Assembly (NCBI GenBank): GCA_009774375.1
Contig: VSNO01000119.1
Span: 1-14,702, forward strand
Length of the DNA stretch: 14,702 nucleotides
Direction: 5' to 3'
Source of the DNA: Lachnospiraceae bacterium
GTDB taxonomy: Bacteria > Bacillota > Clostridia > Lachnospirales > Lachnospiraceae
Position 1 is the stretch's first letter; every line of letters begins with the position of its first letter. The notes under the pieces are model-generated. The model worked only from the letters and a program-made list of their open reading frames with translations. It was not told where the DNA came from and did no database searches. This document shows positions 1 to 7,738 of this stretch, one piece after another. The position numbers were made by a program, and so were the translations under genes.

Positions 1-713
1 CCATAGAAGTCCCTGATCTCATGTTCTGTGAAACCGGTGTCCTCCCCCTTGGAAAAATTCAGGGAGCCGCCCACCCCCATCGCATCCGCGATATGGTGCG
101 CCACATCCAGGATCCGCTCCTGCCGCCAGTGCGTGTCCGTATTGTAATAATCATCGGCCGTCAGATCCGAGATGATATCGATATAGCCAAACTCTGCATT
201 TTTTGCAAGCTCCTGCGACAGCAGTCTGATCATACGCTCATAGTCCATTGACGGGTAGCCGTTTTTCTCCGCCAGGAAATAATTCTTGTCCGGCACGACC
301 GCATACCACACGTCCTGCTCCGGAAAGTACTGCTGCCAAAGTCCTGTCATCTTCGCCGCAAGGCGCTTCACCGACGATTCGTTCAGCGGATATTCCAGCT
401 TCGCAGCATGACCCTGTACCACGTAAATGTCATTGTTCTCCTTCTGCTGCAGCACGTCATAGGCAAAGTACGCCTTGATGCGCCGCAGGCCATCCCGGAA
501 CGGAAAGTGATCCAGCAGATATTGCTCCGTATCGTCCATAAAAGACTTATCCGCAAGGCTCTCCCACGTCAGCTCTGGCTTTTCCGCGAGCCGCCTCCGC
601 TCAGATCTGGACACTGTCTCCTCCGGATCGACAGTCCATATCACCATCATGCCTGCCAGACAGACCAGAAAACTGCCAAGCGCAATACCCCACTCCCATT
701 TATAACGCTTCAC
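1..713 (-). CDS. DHHW/AlgX-like SGNH acyltransferase partner of MBOAT (3' end missing)
   Basis: The open frame starts at a GTG at 713, after a strong AGGGAGGT ribosome binding site at about 721-728, and runs off the left edge after 237 codons. The protein has an N-terminal membrane anchor (about residues 9-27), then an SERRRLAEKP stretch and a DHFPFRD motif (about 68-74), both typical of the DHHW family that accompanies MBOAT acyltransferases. A DTHW motif follows at residues 193-196. In AlgX/AlgJ proteins the Asp and His of this motif belong to the catalytic Ser-His-Asp triad; the Ser-containing part would lie beyond the window. The gene begins 19 bases after the upstream MBOAT stop, so the two are almost certainly co-transcribed and work as a pair. 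The expected role is transfer or hydrolysis of acyl (probably acetyl) groups on an extracellular glycan. The family is well supported; the substrate is unknown. Confidence 0.85.
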   Translation of the reverse strand, partial: MKRYKWEWGIALGSFLVCLAGMMVIWTVDPEETVSRSERRRLAEKPELTWESLADKSFMDDTEQYLLDHFPFRDGLRRIKAYFAYDVLQQKENNDIYVVQGHAAKLEYPLNESSVKRLAAKMTGLWQQYFPEQDVWYAVVPDKNYFLAEKNGYPSMDYERMIRLLSQELAKNAEFGYIDIISDLTADDYYNTDTHWRQERILDVAHHIADAMGVGGSLNFSKGEDTGFTEHEIRDFY

Positions 714-732
714 CGCGATCACCTCCCTGCAC

Positions 733-2178
733 TCAAAACCGGAAATACAAGAACGGGTTGAACGATCCATCGATCAGATACGCTGTGCACAGCACCAGCA
801 AGCCCGTCGTCACAGCGGTCCTCAGAATATGGACGATCCTGTCCCCAGCCGCGCCCGCCTGCATCCGCGCCCGCAGCTTCGTCCAGAGCCACGCCGGAAA
901 CGGCACCGAACCAATCAGCCCGATGCAGAGCATCACGATCCGGTTTCTAAATAAATATGCGTACACCGCCATCTGCGTGTCTCCCGCATCGCGGGAAATG
1001 CGGCTGCCGGCTCCAAACAGCGCCTGTATGTCCGCCCATGCCCCGGACAGACTGTCATTGTGGAATACCAGAAAGCTCACCAGGATCACCATACCCACAT
1101 ACACATGCCGTATCCCACTCAGCGCCGCCTCCGGCAGAAATCTCCTGCGGTCATACAGCCTGCCGGCTCCCTTCTCAAAGACCAGGAGCACCGCAAACAT
1201 CAGTCCCCACACGATGAAGTTCCAGCCCGCCCCATGCCACAGCCCCGTGAAGAGCCAGACGACAAGAACGTTTCCGATCCACCTTGGCATGCTCACCCGG
1301 TTGCCGCCCATCGGAATGTATACATAGTCGCGGAACCACGCGCCGAGCGTGATGTGCCACCGCCGCCAGAATTCACTCACACTTCTGGATATGAACGGAT
1401 ATCTGAAATTCTCCGGAAAGTCAAACCCCAGCATGCTCCCCAGACCGATCGCCATATCGGAATAGCCGGAGAAATCAAAATAGATCTGGATCGCTACAGC
1501 AGCCGCATATGCCCACGAGAGCAGGATATCGCGCTGACCGAGCGCGGCGATCTCTGACACGAACTCCCCCGCCACATTGGCGATCAGCACCTTTTTTCCA
1601 AGCCCCACCGCAAACCGGACCATGCCATTGCCAAAATTCATGCGTATATGCGAAAGTTCCGCTCCGCGCGTCAATGTCCGTTCGATCTCGCTGTACCGCA
1701 CGATCGGTCCCGCCACAAGCTGCGGAAAGAGCGTCACATACGCCGCATAAGTAACGATGTTTTTCTGCCGCTCCACGCGCCCGCGGTACACATCAACACA
1801 GTAGCTCGCAATCTGGAACGTATAGAAAGAGATCCCGATCGGAAGCGCGATGGTCTTTGTCCGGATCCCAAATACCGTATCCATAAAAAAATTAAAATAT
1901 TTAAAATAAAACAGTGCCATGAACGGCAAAAGGACAGACAGAATATAAAATATCCCGCCTGCCCTTCTCTCCCTGTATCGGTCCACCAGCCACAACAGCG
2001 CATAGGAGACCGCGATCTGCGCAAGCATCAGCAGCACATACACTGGCTCCCCCCATGCATAGAACAACAGAGACATCACCAGAAGGACAAGGTTCCTGCC
2101 CTTTTGCGGTGAAGCGAAATACAGAAAGATCGTGGCTGGCAGAAAAAAGTATAAGAATGTAATACTGGAAAAAAGCAT
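733..2178 (-). CDS. MBOAT-family membrane O-acyltransferase (AlgI/DltB type), first copy
   Basis: This is a 481-residue polytopic membrane protein, the usual length for AlgI-like MBOATs. Family landmarks are the N-terminal FYAWGEP motif (about 39-45), ALPIGISFYTFQ (111-122), the PQLVAGPIVRY loop (152-162), FDFSGYSDMAIG (234-245), FWRRWH (270-275) and WHG with the catalytic-type His at 315. AlgI and DltB relatives pass an acyl group from a cytoplasmic donor across the membrane to an extracellular partner. The ATG at 2178 follows a clear AGGAGAGG ribosome binding site. It lies 24 bases after the lipoprotein gene and 19 bases before the DHHW partner, placing it in the operon headed by the ECF sigma factor. 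It is a paralogue of the MBOAT at 5409-6818, with the same motifs but clearly different sequence elsewhere. The acyl donor and acceptor are not identifiable here. Confidence 0.93.
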   Translation of the reverse strand: MLFSSITFLYFFLPATIFLYFASPQKGRNLVLLVMSLLFYAWGEPVYVLLMLAQIAVSYALLWLVDRYRERRAGGIFYILSVLLPFMALFYFKYFNFFMDTVFGIRTKTIALPIGISFYTFQIASYCVDVYRGRVERQKNIVTYAAYVTLFPQLVAGPIVRYSEIERTLTRGAELSHIRMNFGNGMVRFAVGLGKKVLIANVAGEFVSEIAALGQRDILLSWAYAAAVAIQIYFDFSGYSDMAIGLGSMLGFDFPENFRYPFISRSVSEFWRRWHITLGAWFRDYVYIPMGGNRVSMPRWIGNVLVVWLFTGLWHGAGWNFIVWGLMFAVLLVFEKGAGRLYDRRRFLPEAALSGIRHVYVGMVILVSFLVFHNDSLSGAWADIQALFGAGSRISRDAGDTQMAVYAYLFRNRIVMLCIGLIGSVPFPAWLWTKLRARMQAGAAGDRIVHILRTAVTTGLLVLCTAYLIDGSFNPFLYFRF

Positions 2179-2202
2179 TTTCGCCTCTCCTACTATGGGA
2201 AT

Positions 2203-2817
2203 CTACACCGGATTTGCCTTCTCGAGCGTGTCCGATACCTTCATATCACGGGACTCTGCCGCGGCGACCGCCTTTGCGAGCACCTCTGAAGCCGTATCCT
2301 GAAATCCCATCACGAAAAATATGTCATTGCCCACGATCACGGCATACTGCTGTTCTGCACTGACGCAGACCCACTTTGCCGGATTGATGTTGTCCATGAG
2401 CTGTTTGCGGATACTCTCGGCGTCCGCGTCATCTGTCGTCCTGATGTATATGGCACTGTAGGGTACCGAGGATACCATCGACTCGGAGAGATACACCCCC
2501 TCGATCCCATCCAGCGCTGTCAGCCCCGTGTGATACGACAGCATATCTGTATCGCCCAGGTCAAGCTCAGTCATCACAGCACCACCCATAGGGAGCAGAT
2601 CTTCCGCCACTCCCCCGTACACTTCGTCAAAAAATGCCGACACATCGTCCGCACTGTTCAGATGCACCATCCCCGCAGTGTCCGCATTTTCCTCGGACGA
2701 TACCTCATCCGAGGTCCTGTTGCCGCCTGTGTTTCCGCACCCGGTCACCGCTGACATGGAAAGCGCCATGATCACTGCCAGGATCCCTGTTTTGCTAATG
2801 ATTGTTTTCTTTTTCAT
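2203..2817 (-). CDS. secreted lipoprotein, DUF4358-like
   Basis: The start is taken as the ATG at 2817, preceded by GGGAGGG at a 9-base spacing. An in-frame GTG at 2865 would add 16 charged residues before the signal peptide and is less likely. The 204-residue product has a lysine-rich start, a hydrophobic stretch and a lipobox V-T-G-C with the lipidated Cys at 27, followed by an acidic linker. It is therefore an extracytoplasmic lipoprotein. The remaining domain of about 140 residues shows alternating strands and helices and resembles small Clostridia lipoproteins annotated as DUF4358, but this assignment is tentative. It sits 69 bases after the anti-sigma gene and 24 bases before the MBOAT gene. 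It may therefore be a sensor or accessory for the sigma pathway or for the acyltransferase. No catalytic motif is visible. Confidence 0.8.
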   Translation of the reverse strand: MKKKTIISKTGILAVIMALSMSAVTGCGNTGGNRTSDEVSSEENADTAGMVHLNSADDVSAFFDEVYGGVAEDLLPMGGAVMTELDLGDTDMLSYHTGLTALDGIEGVYLSESMVSSVPYSAIYIRTTDDADAESIRKQLMDNINPAKWVCVSAEQQYAVIVGNDIFFVMGFQDTASEVLAKAVAAAESRDMKVSDTLEKANPV

Positions 2818-2886
2818 AAGAGTATACCCTCCCTTTCTGAACTTATTGTTTCCTTCCCTTTTCACAAATATTCACGTTTCCTGTCA

Positions 2887-3549
2887 TCATTTATCAACAA
2901 GAAGATACTTCTCCCCCTGCTCCGGATCCTCCGACCGGATCCCGCTCAGCACAAGATCGTAAGTCTGATCCGTTTCCATCAACTCCGTTCCCTCAGACGC
3001 CGCCAGGGGATCAAAGATCTGGATCTCGCTGTCAGGCTCGATACCGGACTGATCCGATGAGAGCACTTTCGCGATGTACAGGACACCGCTGTCCATACTG
3101 ACGTCCACCTCCAGAATCTCGACTGCCGCATGAAATCTGTACAGTTCCTGGATGCCTCCTGCAGCACCCATCCCGGAATCTGCAGTGGCCTCAGCAGCCT
3201 CCTCACAGAGCGCTGCCTCCTTCCCGGCGTTATCCGCTGCCCTCTCGTATGCCTCCGCTGCCTGCGGCGCTGTATCCGCAACGGGAGCAGGCGCTGAATT
3301 GCTGCCGCCCTTCATCCCTGTATTCCTCACCAGCGCCGGCACGACCAGCGCCGCGCACACACACGCTGCCGCAAGCCCCGCCCATACTTTGTAATTCATT
3401 TTCCTGTCACGTGTATCTTTCATCAGAGTATCCGCCAGAGTATCTGCCGCCGGCTTTTTTTCCTCCAGTCCCGACTCGATCCGAGCCCACAGATCCGGTA
3501 CTTCGCTGTCCACAAACGCCCTGTACTCCCTCTCCAAATCTCTACTCAT
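2887..3549 (-). CDS. membrane anti-sigma-factor-like protein
   Basis: This 220-residue protein has an N-terminal cytoplasmic segment of about 54 residues (VPDLWARIESGLEEKK within it), one membrane span (about 56-74), an Ala-rich extracytoplasmic linker (about 82-140) and a C-terminal strand-rich domain (about 145-220). This topology, directly downstream of an ECF sigma gene, is that of a membrane anti-sigma factor that holds the sigma at the membrane until a signal arrives. Its ATG overlaps the sigma stop in ATGAGTAG (8 bases), and its ribosome binding site AAGGAG lies inside the sigma gene, so the two are translationally coupled. No His-X3-Cys-X2-Cys zinc anti-sigma signature is present; the only Cys residues before the linker lie in the membrane span. 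The anti-sigma role is inferred from position and topology, not from a recognised domain. Confidence 0.78.
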   Translation of the reverse strand: MSRDLEREYRAFVDSEVPDLWARIESGLEEKKPAADTLADTLMKDTRDRKMNYKVWAGLAAACVCAALVVPALVRNTGMKGGSNSAPAPVADTAPQAAEAYERAADNAGKEAALCEEAAEATADSGMGAAGGIQELYRFHAAVEILEVDVSMDSGVLYIAKVLSSDQSGIEPDSEIQIFDPLAASEGTELMETDQTYDLVLSGIRSEDPEQGEKYLLVDK

Positions 3550-4063
3550 AACCGCATCTCCTTAACTTCCGAATCGCATTCTGATAGCGCCAGGTCACAG
3601 TCCCAAGCGGGATTTTGAGAATATCTGCTATTTCCTGAAAAGTCATTTCACCCATGATCTTTAAGTGCACCACCTCGCGCTCCCCGGGTTTGAGCGAATC
3701 GAGCGCCTGGCGCAGGCTCATGTCGGCTATAACCTCCTTCTCGACAGACACATCCGAGGCGTCTTCTGTCACCACTTCCGTCAGCACTTCCCGCTTCGTT
3801 TTTCGCAGAAGGTCGACCGCCATATTCCTGGCGATCGCGGCCATCCATGCCCTGTGCCCGTTTCCTTCACGATATGTATCCGCAAGCCGCCACAGTTTCA
3901 TAAAAAATTCACTCGTCACATCCTCTGCATCCTCGCGGTTTGATACGGTCTGAAGCACGATCGTGTAAATATAGCCGATATAGGACTCGTATACCTCATG
4001 CAATGCACTTCTGTCGCCGGACCTCATGCGCTCCATACATGCACTGAACTGTTTCTCTTCCAC
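3542..4063 (-). CDS. ECF-type RNA polymerase sigma factor
   Basis: This is a 173-residue sigma-70 family protein containing only regions 2 and 4, the ECF (group 4) layout. Region 2 is seen around residues 24-88, with DAEDVTSEFFMKLW at 45-58 and AWMAAIARNMAVDLLR at 72-87. Region 4 begins near SLKPGEREVVHLKIMGEMT (123-141), and its helix-turn-helix reads FQEIADILKIPLGTVTWRY (142-160). The start chosen is GTG at 4063, with AGGGGAG five bases upstream. A TTG at 4087 is in frame but has no good ribosome binding site and would translate the Shine-Dalgarno sequence. The gene heads a probable operon of anti-sigma, lipoprotein, MBOAT and DHHW genes. ECF factors commonly activate their own operon, so it probably controls envelope acylation; no matching promoter could be confirmed by eye. 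Confidence 0.92.
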   Translation of the reverse strand: MEEKQFSACMERMRSGDRSALHEVYESYIGYIYTIVLQTVSNREDAEDVTSEFFMKLWRLADTYREGNGHRAWMAAIARNMAVDLLRKTKREVLTEVVTEDASDVSVEKEVIADMSLRQALDSLKPGEREVVHLKIMGEMTFQEIADILKIPLGTVTWRYQNAIRKLRRCGYE

Positions 4064-4167
4064 ACTGACTCCCCTCTGGAAAAACAAAGACCTCTGATAA
4101 TCTATACACGTATTTCCCTCTGTATTTTTATGGCTCCTGTGTAAAAATATTTTTATTTTAAATTTCT
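4064..4167 (-). promoter_or_regulatory. AT-rich leader/promoter region of the sigma-factor operon
   Basis: These 104 bases separate the AlgX-like gene from the sigma gene. They hold a perfect 14-base AT palindrome (TAAAAATATTTTTA, 4142-4155). On the minus strand there are three copies of CAGAGG, at 4117-4122, 4091-4096 and 4073-4078, the last overlapping the sigma ribosome binding site. A TATAGATTAT stretch could serve as a -10 element, but no convincing -35 at the right distance and no classic ECF -35/-10 pair was found. No GC-rich terminator hairpin for the upstream operon is visible, so read-through is possible. A promoter here is inferred from position. Confidence 0.35.
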
Positions 4168-5301
4168 TTATTTGATCAGGATCGGTTCCGCAAAAACTTC
4201 ACAGTAGCGCTCTGCCCGCTCCCAGATCACCACATCCGGGTTGTAGCGGTCAAGCATTGAATACTGGAAATCCCTCGCATCCTCCCAGTAAACCTCCTTA
4301 TAGTACCCCTTGCAGATCTGCGACAGGAATCCGCCAAAGGAATCCCCCACATACAGCAGGACCTGGTCATGATACTGTGCCCTGTCCGCCGAATCCTGCT
4401 CAAACACGTACACGGTATCAATGTCATATTTGTCTGTCAGACCCGCCATCGTCACCAGATCCCCCGCATAGTCCGTGGCATCTGTCCTGAACGTCACCGA
4501 GTCGATCTCCGCGTGCGTGTCATAAACCGTCCTGAAAAACTCCTGCATGTTCACAAAAGCCCCGACCTGGTTGCTGTGCGAATCCGTACTGTAATAGAGC
4601 TGTATCTTATCCTTGTTCGCCATCAGCGCATCCTTGGGATAGACAAACACCAGATCCGTATTCTCATGCAGATAATCAGCAAGCTGCTCCCCGCGGGAGA
4701 CCTCATTCACCCGCGCGATCGTGTCGGGCATATTCTCCGCATAGATGATCTCCTTGTTGGGAATGCACATCGTATAAAACTCGATCCCGACCGCGTTCAG
4801 ATGCTCCCGCGTCGCTGTCAGATTCGCCGCGATCGCCGCCATCTCCTCATCTGTGAAATGATTGATCCCCATATAATCCCAGATCGGTTTCCCGTCAAGC
4901 TCCGTCTTGTAAAAGAACATGTTGTTCTTTCCCTTGAGCGTCTGCGTGGATTCAATATAGGTTCCGCCGGTCAGCAGTGACGTAAGCCCCGTGTTGAAGG
5001 CGATCAGCTTCGTCCGCCCGAACAACCCGTCCGTAAACTGGTCGATCCCGCTCTGGAGTTTTGCAAATCCAGTCGCTTTAGGCTGGTTTCCCTGCGCTGT
5101 TCCGTCCCCCGTCCCTGTATTCCCCGTATGGACATTTCCATCCTCCGTTATCGCCCCGTTCTGTTCCAGAACCGTCTTCTCATCCTCGGAAAGCTCCTGT
5201 CCCCCCTGTCCCGGCAGCATATTCCTCGCCACCGTCACAAGCGGTATCACCAGTATAAAGATAAGAAAAGCGATCGTGATCCATTTGTCCCTGTTCTTCA
5301 T
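4168..5301 (-). CDS. AlgX/AlgJ-like SGNH acyltransferase partner of MBOAT
   Basis: The start is the ATG at 5301, with AGGA seven bases upstream; in-frame TTG-initiated extensions to 5373 encode no sensible signal. The 377-residue product has an N-terminal membrane anchor (about 7-27), an acidic, Gly/Thr-rich linker (about 31-76) and an SGNH-hydrolase-like domain. Landmarks are GRTKLIAFNTGL (95-106), D-S-H at 240-242 (matching the Asp-X-His of AlgX/AlgJ), and GDSFGG with the likely nucleophile Ser321, followed by NPDVVIWERAER (354-365). It lies downstream of the MBOAT at 5409-6818 (107-base gap), giving the usual MBOAT plus SGNH pair. The likely job is placing acyl, probably acetyl, groups on an extracellular polymer. 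It lacks the trailing Trp of the DTHW motif seen in the homologue at 1-713, so the two copies belong to different subgroups. Confidence 0.85.
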   Translation of the reverse strand: MKNRDKWITIAFLIFILVIPLVTVARNMLPGQGGQELSEDEKTVLEQNGAITEDGNVHTGNTGTGDGTAQGNQPKATGFAKLQSGIDQFTDGLFGRTKLIAFNTGLTSLLTGGTYIESTQTLKGKNNMFFYKTELDGKPIWDYMGINHFTDEEMAAIAANLTATREHLNAVGIEFYTMCIPNKEIIYAENMPDTIARVNEVSRGEQLADYLHENTDLVFVYPKDALMANKDKIQLYYSTDSHSNQVGAFVNMQEFFRTVYDTHAEIDSVTFRTDATDYAGDLVTMAGLTDKYDIDTVYVFEQDSADRAQYHDQVLLYVGDSFGGFLSQICKGYYKEVYWEDARDFQYSMLDRYNPDVVIWERAERYCEVFAEPILIK

Positions 5302-5408
5302 TTGATATCCTGCCCTTCCTGTTCCCGCACGGCCAAACCATGCGCAGATAACTGTACACATACACAAACTCAAACATATGATCTGTTATTTCCCTGCAGC
5401 TCCTATGA

Positions 5409-6818
5409 TCAGAAATTAAAGTATATGAACGGATTGTACGCGTTGTTGCTGATGAACGACACACTGACGAACAGACACACAAGAATGCCTGCAGCGTACA
5501 CCACCTGCCAGATCCGGCTGTTCTTCAGCCGCTCGTCAATCCTCGGTATGATCGGCGCACACCCAATGATCGCAAATACAAAGTATATCCAGTTCTGCGC
5601 GATATATGCCCACACCGCCTTGTCAATGATTCCCTTGGCGCCGATGCCGAACATCGCCTTGATGTACAGCAGAGCGTTCCCCATACCTGTCGAGCGGAAG
5701 ATCACCCATCCGATGATGACAAACACCATCGTATAGATGTGTCCCCACCAATAGTCCTTCTTTCCCAGTCCTGTCAGCTTCTCAAACGTGAGGATCACAA
5801 AATACATCAGCCCCCACGCGATAAAGGTCCAGTTCGCGCCGTGCCACATCCCGGTCAGCAACCACACGACAAAGAGATTCAGGATCAGCCTTGGCCTGGA
5901 GACCCTGCTGCCGCCCAGCGGAAAATACACATAGTCCCGAAACCATGTCTGCATCGAGATATGCCATCTGCGCCAGAACTCCGACACCGTCCTGGAAATA
6001 TATGGATAGTTAAAGTTCTCCTCAAAATGAAATCCAAACATCTGTCCCAGACCGATCGCCATATCCGAGTATCCTGAGAAGTCAAAAAAGATCTGAAGCG
6101 TGTACGCGACCGCGCCGAGCCACGCCATGCCCATCGACGCCTGAAATTCGCCGTTGATGATCAGCCCGAACGCATTGTCCGCAATCACAGCCATGTTGTT
6201 GGCGATCAATACTTTCTTTCCAAGACCGATACAGAATCTCGTAACACCCGCAGAAAAATCCGCAAGATTCTCGACCCGGTTGTGGATCTGTTCCGCGATC
6301 GTCTCATACCGCACGATCGGCCCCGCGATCAGCTGTGGGAACAGTGCGATGTAGAGTCCCACCTGCAGCGGATTTTTCTGCACCTTTCCACGGCGCCTGT
6401 ACACATCGATCACATACGACATCGCCTGGAATGTGTAGAAGGAGATGCCGATCGGCAGTGCCACGATCGGCACCGGGATGTTCGTGTGCAGGAAACGGTT
6501 GATCTGCAGCACCGTGAACTCACTGTACTTATACCACCCCAGTGTACCGATATTGACCAGCACGAGCAGCACGAACAACAGCCTCACGACCGCTTTTTTG
6601 CCGCGGAACGCATCCACCGCGATACCCAACAGCCAGTTGACCAGGATCGTCCCGATCATCAGAAATACATATGTCGGCTCACCCCATGCATAGAAAAAAA
6701 GACTTGCCACCAGCAGAAAAATGTTTTTCAATGTCTTCGTCTTTCTGAGCAGTGCATAATATACCACCAGCACGACCGGCAGAAACACGAACAAAAAAAC
6801 CTCACTTGGGAAAAGCAT
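5409..6818 (-). CDS. MBOAT-family membrane O-acyltransferase (AlgI/DltB type), second copy
   Basis: This 469-residue polytopic membrane protein carries the full MBOAT motif set: FYAWGEPTYVF (42-52), ALPIGISFYTFQ (120-131), PQLIAGPIVRY (161-171), FDFSGYSDMAIG (245-256), FWRRWH (281-286) and MWHGANW with the catalytic-type His at 326. It should move an acyl group across the membrane to the SGNH protein encoded just downstream. The ATG at 6818 is one base after the dapF stop, and its GGAGG ribosome binding site lies within the last dapF codons, so translation is coupled to dapF. The upstream manC gene makes a link to mannose-containing glycan possible, as in alginate systems where AlgA, AlgI and AlgX act together. 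No alginate polymerase or GDP-mannose dehydrogenase is in view. Confidence 0.93.
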   Translation of the reverse strand: MLFPSEVFLFVFLPVVLVVYYALLRKTKTLKNIFLLVASLFFYAWGEPTYVFLMIGTILVNWLLGIAVDAFRGKKAVVRLLFVLLVLVNIGTLGWYKYSEFTVLQINRFLHTNIPVPIVALPIGISFYTFQAMSYVIDVYRRRGKVQKNPLQVGLYIALFPQLIAGPIVRYETIAEQIHNRVENLADFSAGVTRFCIGLGKKVLIANNMAVIADNAFGLIINGEFQASMGMAWLGAVAYTLQIFFDFSGYSDMAIGLGQMFGFHFEENFNYPYISRTVSEFWRRWHISMQTWFRDYVYFPLGGSRVSRPRLILNLFVVWLLTGMWHGANWTFIAWGLMYFVILTFEKLTGLGKKDYWWGHIYTMVFVIIGWVIFRSTGMGNALLYIKAMFGIGAKGIIDKAVWAYIAQNWIYFVFAIIGCAPIIPRIDERLKNSRIWQVVYAAGILVCLFVSVSFISNNAYNPFIYFNF

Positions 6819-6819
6819 C

Positions 6820-7692
6820 TCAGATTTCCTCCCGAACTATCATCTTCTCATCGATCTCGCCTTCAAACACCGTGGCAGCCGGTCCTGTCATATAGACCAC
6901 ATTGTCCTGCCTGTCCCACTCACACAGGATCTCGCCGCCCGGCACACTAACATTTACTTTCGTATCCGTCAACCCGTTGAGCACACACGCCACCGCGGTC
7001 GCACAGCACCCTGTCCCGCAGGCGAGCGTCTCCCCTGTCCCGCGCTCCCACACGCGCATCTGCACATTGTTCCGGTCAATGATCCGCACAAACTCCGTGT
7101 TCGTCCGCTCCGGAAAGCGCGCATGATTCTCAAAATACGGTCCCACCGCTTCGATATCAAGGTCCTTTATATCTGCATCATCGATAAAAACGACCGCATG
7201 CGGATTTCCCATCGATACGCAGGTCATCTCATATACCTTCCCGTCCACCTCGATCGCCTCGCTGACGACCTGCTCATTGTCCGATATGACCGGTATTTCC
7301 GCCGCTCTTAAGACCGGCTCGCCCATATTGACCCTAACAGTCGACACTTTATCGTCACTGCCAGGTGTGAGCTCCAGATATTTTACCCTGCCGAAGCTCT
7401 CGATCGCAATATCCGTCTGATCCGTCAGACCGTGGTCATAGATGTACTTCGCCACACAGCGGATCCCGTTCCCGCACATCTGCGCCCTCGTCCCGTCCGC
7501 ATTGTACATCTCCATCTCAAATGCGGCGCTTTTTCCCGGATTGATGAAGATCACGCCGTCCCCGCCAATGCCAAAATGCCTGTCGCTGAGGCGCCTGACA
7601 AGCTCCGGCTTCCTGTCCGCGTCGATATGCTCTGCAAAACCATTGACATAGATGTAGTCATTCCCACAGCCATGCATTTTTGTAAATTTCAT
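6820..7692 (-). CDS. dapF: diaminopimelate epimerase
   Basis: DapF converts LL-diaminopimelate to the meso form, used for lysine and for peptidoglycan cross-links, by a two-base mechanism with a pair of cysteines in the cytoplasm. The 290-residue protein starts with the family signature KMHGCGNDY and FGIGGDG, and holds both catalytic cysteines: Cys73 in MCGNGIRC and Cys225 in LACGTGCCATA. It also has the GNPH motif at 162-165 and ERGTGET (216-222). Length is normal. The start ATG at 7692 has a modest AAAGG site upstream at a long spacing. It lies 46 bases after manC and one base before the MBOAT gene. This is an unusual setting, since dapF usually sits with other lysine or wall genes, but nothing suggests loss of function. 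Confidence 0.97.
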   Translation of the reverse strand: MKFTKMHGCGNDYIYVNGFAEHIDADRKPELVRRLSDRHFGIGGDGVIFINPGKSAAFEMEMYNADGTRAQMCGNGIRCVAKYIYDHGLTDQTDIAIESFGRVKYLELTPGSDDKVSTVRVNMGEPVLRAAEIPVISDNEQVVSEAIEVDGKVYEMTCVSMGNPHAVVFIDDADIKDLDIEAVGPYFENHARFPERTNTEFVRIIDRNNVQMRVWERGTGETLACGTGCCATAVACVLNGLTDTKVNVSVPGGEILCEWDRQDNVVYMTGPAATVFEGEIDEKMIVREEI

Positions 7693-7738
7693 ATTTCGAT
7701 TTTATCCTTTCTATTCGATCATGCCTCTCCGACACAGA

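Noticed and set aside
758..1327. 189-codon plus-strand frame inside the first MBOAT gene
   Set aside because: It lies antisense to clear MBOAT motifs and lacks a convincing ribosome binding site or domain.
2818..2865. GTG start at 2865 for the lipoprotein
   Set aside because: The ATG at 2817 has a strong ribosome binding site and gives a normal lipoprotein signal peptide.
4088..4130. ECF-type promoter upstream of the sigma gene
   Set aside because: No AAC-type -35 element lies at the correct distance from the CGTGTA or TATAGA stretches.
4142..4155. TAAAAATATTTTTA palindrome as a terminator for the AlgX-like gene
   Set aside because: It has no GC pairs and essentially no loop, so a stable RNA hairpin is unlikely.
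4369..4980. 203-codon plus-strand frame inside the AlgX-like gene
   Set aside because: It is antisense to a supported gene and rich in Arg, Ile and His, as expected from reverse reading of its codons.
5180..5482. 100-codon minus-strand frame overlapping both the MBOAT and AlgX-like genes
   Set aside because: It is out of frame with two well-supported genes and its protein has no recognisable features.
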